A stretch of DNA of 8,071 nt from NCBI GenBank assembly GCA_026706325.1, contig JAPOYZ010000642.1, positions 1-8,071 on the forward strand, read 5' to 3'. The position numbers and the translations under genes are program-made. Below are positions 5,007 to 8,071 of this stretch, in pieces. The notes beneath the pieces are model-generated. The model was not told the DNA's origin, did not search any database, and saw nothing but the letters and a program-made list of their open reading frames with translations. Within the stretch, counting starts at the first letter, position 1, and every line of letters starts with the position of its first letter. This DNA comes from Candidatus Aminicenantota bacterium (GTDB lineage Bacteria > Acidobacteriota > UBA6911 > RPQK01 > JAJDTT01).

Positions 5007-7778
5007 CTAACGAAAGGTATAGCTGTAGAGGCGGGCCTCCGCCTCCAGCCGGAATCGCAAGCTCAGCAGCCCGGACTCAGGCAATCGGAGCCGGCTACCG
5101 CCCACCGGCCACCGGACGGAAGTCGCCACCCCATCCTCGGTGACGGCGTTGCTGGTGGCCAGAACTTCGCCGCCCCGGAGCAGATCCACGGAAATGCGCC
5201 CGGCGCCGCGCGCCAACCCGTCGGCGTTCACTTCCAGACTCAGCATCTCGGCACCCGGTTGCAGGGGTAGCGTGGTGAACCATCCCGTCGAATGTCCTTC
5301 CTGGACGTCCAGGCTCACGAAGCCGTCCCGGCGGATCGTAGCCAACCCCGTGTACATGGGCAGGGTGTTCCAGTCGTGGAAGGGTCCGATGGTCACCGGT
5401 CCCCCGGAGTAGTACATCCAGAGTTCATCCTCCACAGTAATGGGGACGTTGATGGGGGAAACCCACCCCTCGTCCCAGGTCCCCGGTTCTCCCAACTCAA
5501 TGGCGAAAGATCCGTCGAAGACGTGGACGAAGTTCCGCCCGTCGCGGCTCACCACGAGTTGTTGCGGACTTAGCTGCATCTCGTCCCAGATGTCGAACAT
5601 CCCCAGGTACATACGTGCGTCGATCCAGACGGACATGGCATGTTGCTCCACCTCGGTCCCGGCCCGCGGGACCATGACCGGATTGCGGGGGTCGGGCGTC
5701 CACCGGATCAGGTCGGGACTCCAGTAGCGGCAGGTCCGCCGGGTGCGCCGGGGGATCATCTGTCCCGGGCCGTCACAGGTGCGGCCGAAGACCTTCCAGC
5801 GCCGTTCCGGATCCCCCTCCAGGCTGTCATCGAAAAGGCCTCTCCGGTCTCCAAAACGGCCCGGATTCCGCTCTCCCGAAGGCAGCCGGTTCGGATTGAC
5901 CACGATCCCCTCGGTCCACTGAAGCCCGTCAGGCGAGGTGTGGAGCCGGTCTCCTCCAGTGTGCTTCACGACCACTTTGTAGTGCTTTTCGGGGTCCGGC
6001 TCCCGTTCGTCCTTCACCATCATGGTCCAGTAGCCGTACGGGTTGTAGGAGAAATTCAGGATGTTGTTCTCGGTGGAGCCCCTGTACTCCACCTGGTTCA
6101 GGACCGGTTTGACCCAGTCGACTCCGTCCTCACTCTCCGCGTAGCCCACCATGTATCCGGTGGCCTGCCGGTCGATCCCCGCGTACCACATGCGGAACCG
6201 GTCTTCCTCGAGGAACACCTCCCCATATGCGATGGCCCGCTTGTCGTCCCAGCTCCCCTTCGGCCCCGGTCGGAGCACCGGGTTGGCCGGGTGCTTTCGC
6301 ATCGGATGAAAGGACTCGGTCAGGCCGTCGAGGGCGCCGACCTCCAGCATGTCCAGGAACAGCACCTTCCTTCCCGGTTCCGGGTTCAGTTCGGGCACCA
6401 GCAGCGGGTCGAAGTAGACGCTTCCGGAGGGTCCCAAGACAGAGAGCGCCATCCCCAGGGTCCCGGCCCCCTTCCGAGGACTTCGTTCGATGGTGTGGAA
6501 GTTGCTGAGAGAAGGCGCCCGGGTGGCCTCCTCATGGGAGATGGGGTCCCCGCCCACCATCCGGCACTCGTACGCAGCGGAGAACCGGGAACCCAGCCAG
6601 CGGGAGTAGAAGCCGTGGCCTCCGGCGGTGCTGGTCCAGAAGACCCAGGCCACGCCGTGCTCGTCACGGACCAGCATGGGGTGGTGTAGAGCTTCCTGGC
6701 TGTGATGCAGCGGCTGGACCGTCCAACTGCTCCCGTCGAAATAGGCAGATTGGAGTTGGTGCTCCACCTTCTCCCAGACCACCAGGGCCTTCCGGCCCCA
6801 GCCGGCCACGCTGTGGCTCACGTAGCCGGTTCCGCTCCAGGGAACATGGGGAGCGACCGCGGTGAAGTCCCGGCCCTGGTCGAATCCCCGGGCGAAATCG
6901 GACAGCTGCAGATAGAAGATAAACCAGGAGCCGTCTCGGGCGGAGGTCAGGTGCAGCGTTCCCTGGGGGTCCAGGTCCGCCACCGGCGGGCCATAGTCGC
7001 CGGGCAGAGTCAGCGGATTTCGCTTCCAGCCATCCGCCGCGGGAGAGGCTGCCCAGATCTGCCCCGCCGGTTCCCGGCGGAGACGGCGGGAGTAGGGGTG
7101 TCCCTTGGCCAGGACGTGAAAGAGTTGGTCCGGCGGCACCTCAACCCTCTGGCTGTAGAGGATCCAGAGCCGCCCCTTTTCGTCGATGACCACGTCTCCG
7201 AGCTGCGGGGACACGCCGTCATCGATCCGCTCGGCGCCCTGGCCGCCACCGGCTCCCGTCCAACTGGCGGTATTCCCAAATCCGGCCGCGGGCTTCGTTC
7301 CCTTGACCGAGCAGCGGCTGTACCAGATGCCCGGCGGATCGGAACTCTGCCAGACCAGATGCAGGAGGTCGTCCTCGTCGATGATAAGGCTGGCCACGCT
7401 GGCGTCCCGGACCGCTCCGGCCAGGACCGCCTCGTCTGAACCGCCGGCAATGGCCGTGGCCGGATGGAAATCGCCGGCGAACTCCGGAGTTCCATCCCTG
7501 GAGACCGCCAGGAAGATCGCGGAGCGTCCTTCGGCCGCGGAGTCGTAGGCCAGGAACCAGATGCCGTCCGAGTTCCTGGCGATCTGCCGCCCGTTGGTTT
7601 GAGGGAACGGCGGCGCCCCGTGACTCTTGCCGACCTCGAGGGTGATCGTCGCTCCGGCGTAAGGTCCGCCCAAGAGCAGCCACGCCGACAGGACCAGGCC
7701 GGCTGCGGGAACCCGGGAAATGAATGTTGATGGGGGATAGCAGGCAGGGTATCGATTAGGAGGAGTGATGGATGACAT
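5007..7778 (-). CDS. Secreted double beta-propeller protein (sialidase/BNR-like plus GH32/43-like), putative glycosidase
   Basis: This 923-residue protein is counted from ATG 7778, the only Met before residue 400. Residues 1-43 form a signal peptide with a long n-region, ending GGPYAGA before TITLEV. The N-terminal half shows about six blade-like repeats (DGIWFLAYDS, DLLHLVWQSS...IWYSR, GRLWILYSQ, GTLHLTSARDGSWFIFYL, RKALVVWEKVEHQLQSAYF, GVAWVFWTSTAGGHGFYSR), as in BNR/sialidase propellers. Residues about 495-810 look like a GH32/GH43-type propeller: HPANPVLRPGPKGSWDDKR, FRMWYAGI, and four Asp-box-like S-x-D-(G/L)-x-x-(W/F) motifs at about 549, 615, 687 and 744. The last ~105 residues (TIRRDGFVSLDVQEG... 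to LRFRLEAEARLYSYTFR) match the beta-sandwich that closes a group of secreted GH32-like proteins common in Planctomycetota and Acidobacteriota. Acidic candidates are Asp511/512 (SWDDKR) and Glu770 (WDEGW), by inference only. First gene of a two-gene unit. Substrate unknown; one half may be non-catalytic. Confidence 0.87.
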   Translation of the reverse strand: MSSITPPNRYPACYPPSTFISRVPAAGLVLSAWLLLGGPYAGATITLEVGKSHGAPPFPQTNGRQIARNSDGIWFLAYDSAAEGRSAIFLAVSRDGTPEFAGDFHPATAIAGGSDEAVLAGAVRDASVASLIIDEDDLLHLVWQSSDPPGIWYSRCSVKGTKPAAGFGNTASWTGAGGGQGAERIDDGVSPQLGDVVIDEKGRLWILYSQRVEVPPDQLFHVLAKGHPYSRRLRREPAGQIWAASPAADGWKRNPLTLPGDYGPPVADLDPQGTLHLTSARDGSWFIFYLQLSDFARGFDQGRDFTAVAPHVPWSGTGYVSHSVAGWGRKALVVWEKVEHQLQSAYFDGSSWTVQPLHHSQEALHHPMLVRDEHGVAWVFWTSTAGGHGFYSRWLGSRFSAAYECRMVGGDPISHEEATRAPSLSNFHTIERSPRKGAGTLGMALSVLGPSGSVYFDPLLVPELNPEPGRKVLFLDMLEVGALDGLTESFHPMRKHPANPVLRPGPKGSWDDKRAIAYGEVFLEEDRFRMWYAGIDRQATGYMVGYAESEDGVDWVKPVLNQVEYRGSTENNILNFSYNPYGYWTMMVKDEREPDPEKHYKVVVKHTGGDRLHTSPDGLQWTEGIVVNPNRLPSGERNPGRFGDRRGLFDDSLEGDPERRWKVFGRTCDGPGQMIPRRTRRTCRYWSPDLIRWTPDPRNPVMVPRAGTEVEQHAMSVWIDARMYLGMFDIWDEMQLSPQQLVVSRDGRNFVHVFDGSFAIELGEPGTWDEGWVSPINVPITVEDELWMYYSGGPVTIGPFHDWNTLPMYTGLATIRRDGFVSLDVQEGHSTGWFTTLPLQPGAEMLSLEVNADGLARGAGRISVDLLRGGEVLATSNAVTEDGVATSVRWPVGGSRLRLPESGLLSLRFRLEAEARLYSYTFR

Positions 7779-7784
7779 TGATCC

Positions 7785-7790
7785 ACTATA
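7785..7790 (-). promoter_or_regulatory. -10 box (TATAGT) placed for a leaderless transcript of the propeller gene
   Basis: TATAGT matches the sigma70 -10 consensus at 5 of 6 positions. Exactly 6 nt (GGATCA) separate it from ATG 7778, so a start at the usual distance would fall on the A of the ATG. No Shine-Dalgarno is visible before this ATG, consistent with a leaderless mRNA. The -35 side is poor (TGGCGG at 17-nt spacing), so an activator may be needed. Confidence 0.45.
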
Positions 7791-7813
7791 GTTCGGACCA
7801 AACCACACCGCCA

Positions 7814-7864
7814 GGAGCGGCGATTTCTAATCGCCGGAGGGGAGCGGCGGCTGTCTTGCCGCCG
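7814..7864. repeat. Two adjacent related hairpins (GGAG-CGGCG...CGCCG units)
   Basis: On the plus strand, 7818-7836 is a perfect 8-bp stem (CGGCGATT/AATCGCCG) with the loop TCT. 7845-7864 is a perfect 7-bp stem (CGGCGGC/GCCGCCG) with the loop TGTCTT. Both are preceded by GGAG and share the stem base CGGCG/CGCCG, while the inner stem bases differ yet still pair. This looks like two copies of a REP-like element whose stem, rather than its exact sequence, is conserved. They sit 36-86 nt upstream of the propeller gene's ATG, immediately before its putative promoter. Confidence 0.7.
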
Positions 7865-7915
7865 AACTCCCGAGTAACACCGGGGCAGGAAGGAAGCGGG
7901 CGCAAGGAAGAATGG

Positions 7916-7930
7916 GGGACTACAAGTCCC
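7916..7930. repeat. Third short hairpin of the upstream repeat cluster
   Basis: GGGACT and AGTCCC form a perfect 6-bp stem with a 3-nt loop (ACA), about 50 nt from the paired hairpins. On the minus strand it reads GGCGGGACT...AGTCCCCC, so it shares the GGCGG entry with the other two and is probably a diverged member. It could also serve as the 3' hairpin of a gene lying right of the window. Confidence 0.45.
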
Positions 7931-8071
7931 GCCTCCAATGCCCCCCCTTCCAAGTCCGCCGCCCTTGCCCCGAACGAGAACCCTCCTGTAACATTTTCCG
8001 GATCAATACTTTTCTAATCTCGGATGGCACGTCCGTAGTCCGGTCCGGCCGCTGATCGGCGCGTTCCTGTG
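7931..8071. other. Right-edge non-coding sequence with no recognised feature
   Basis: No convincing gene start, RNA gene or terminator is visible on either strand. Short open frames here show neither a ribosome site nor a recognisable protein. Some GC-rich direct repetition (GTCCG/GTCCGG/TCCGG around 8031-8050) is present but unexplained. Together with the hairpins this makes the roughly 290-base space upstream of the propeller gene gene-free as far as I can see. Confidence 0.4.

Noticed and set aside
5640..6689. 349-codon open frame on the plus strand
   Set aside because: It is fully antisense to the propeller gene, whose frame shows blade repeats and Asp-box-like motifs. There is no ribosome site or domain in the antisense reading.
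7814..7930. CRISPR array
   Set aside because: The units are unequal palindromes with irregular spacing and only three members. There are no uniform direct repeats or spacers.
7916..7930. Intrinsic terminator of a gene to the right
   Set aside because: The stem is only 6 bp, with no T-tract on either strand and no coding region seen to its right, so it is reported as a repeat hairpin instead.

Overview
All five protein genes lie on the minus strand, and each protein starts with an apparent signal peptide or membrane anchor. The window is therefore almost entirely about the cell envelope or secretion. The DNA is GC-rich, and long open frames on the plus strand are antisense shadows. The C-terminal half of the protein at 1687-2964 contains a beta-sandwich type (HFAQFANGTG...SLLN) that I associate with Acidobacteriota (Bryobacterales/Solibacter-like and marine or host-associated relatives). 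The GH-like secreted proteins also fit Acidobacteriota or the Planctomycetota/Verrucomicrobiota. I favour Acidobacteriota, but no taxonomic marker gene is present.

Right-hand unit (8071 to about 3165, read leftward). A 5' region carries three short perfect hairpins with related flanks (7818-7930). A TATAGT -10-like box follows, exactly 6 nt before the ATG of a large secreted protein of 923 residues. That protein looks like two beta-propellers in one chain: an N-terminal six-blade BNR/sialidase-like half, and a C-terminal GH32/GH43-like half ending in a beta-sandwich. Thirty bases further on, with a strong GGAGG ribosome site, comes a 603-residue secreted protein that looks like an (alpha/alpha)-toroid plus C-terminal beta-sandwich, as in polysaccharide lyases. 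The pair looks like a small extracellular or periplasmic glycan-degradation operon with an unknown substrate.

Left-hand unit (about 3022 to beyond position 1). After a 200-base gap with a hairpin and a candidate promoter comes a tightly packed set of three genes, each overlapping the next by ATGA: (i) a Reeler-like ('choice-of-anchor V'-type) exported protein with a CX4CH haem-type motif, (ii) a YceI-family periplasmic protein, and (iii) an outer-membrane beta-barrel whose mature N-terminus carries CTACH followed by ...YGR. The third gene runs off the left edge, with 340 residues visible. Its layout (signal peptide, single CXXCH, short linker ending in YGR, then porin-like barrel) resembles the fused cytochrome-porin Cyc2, though the sequence around the motif differs. 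I infer that the three proteins form an envelope redox or electron-transfer module. This is the most interesting content of the window.
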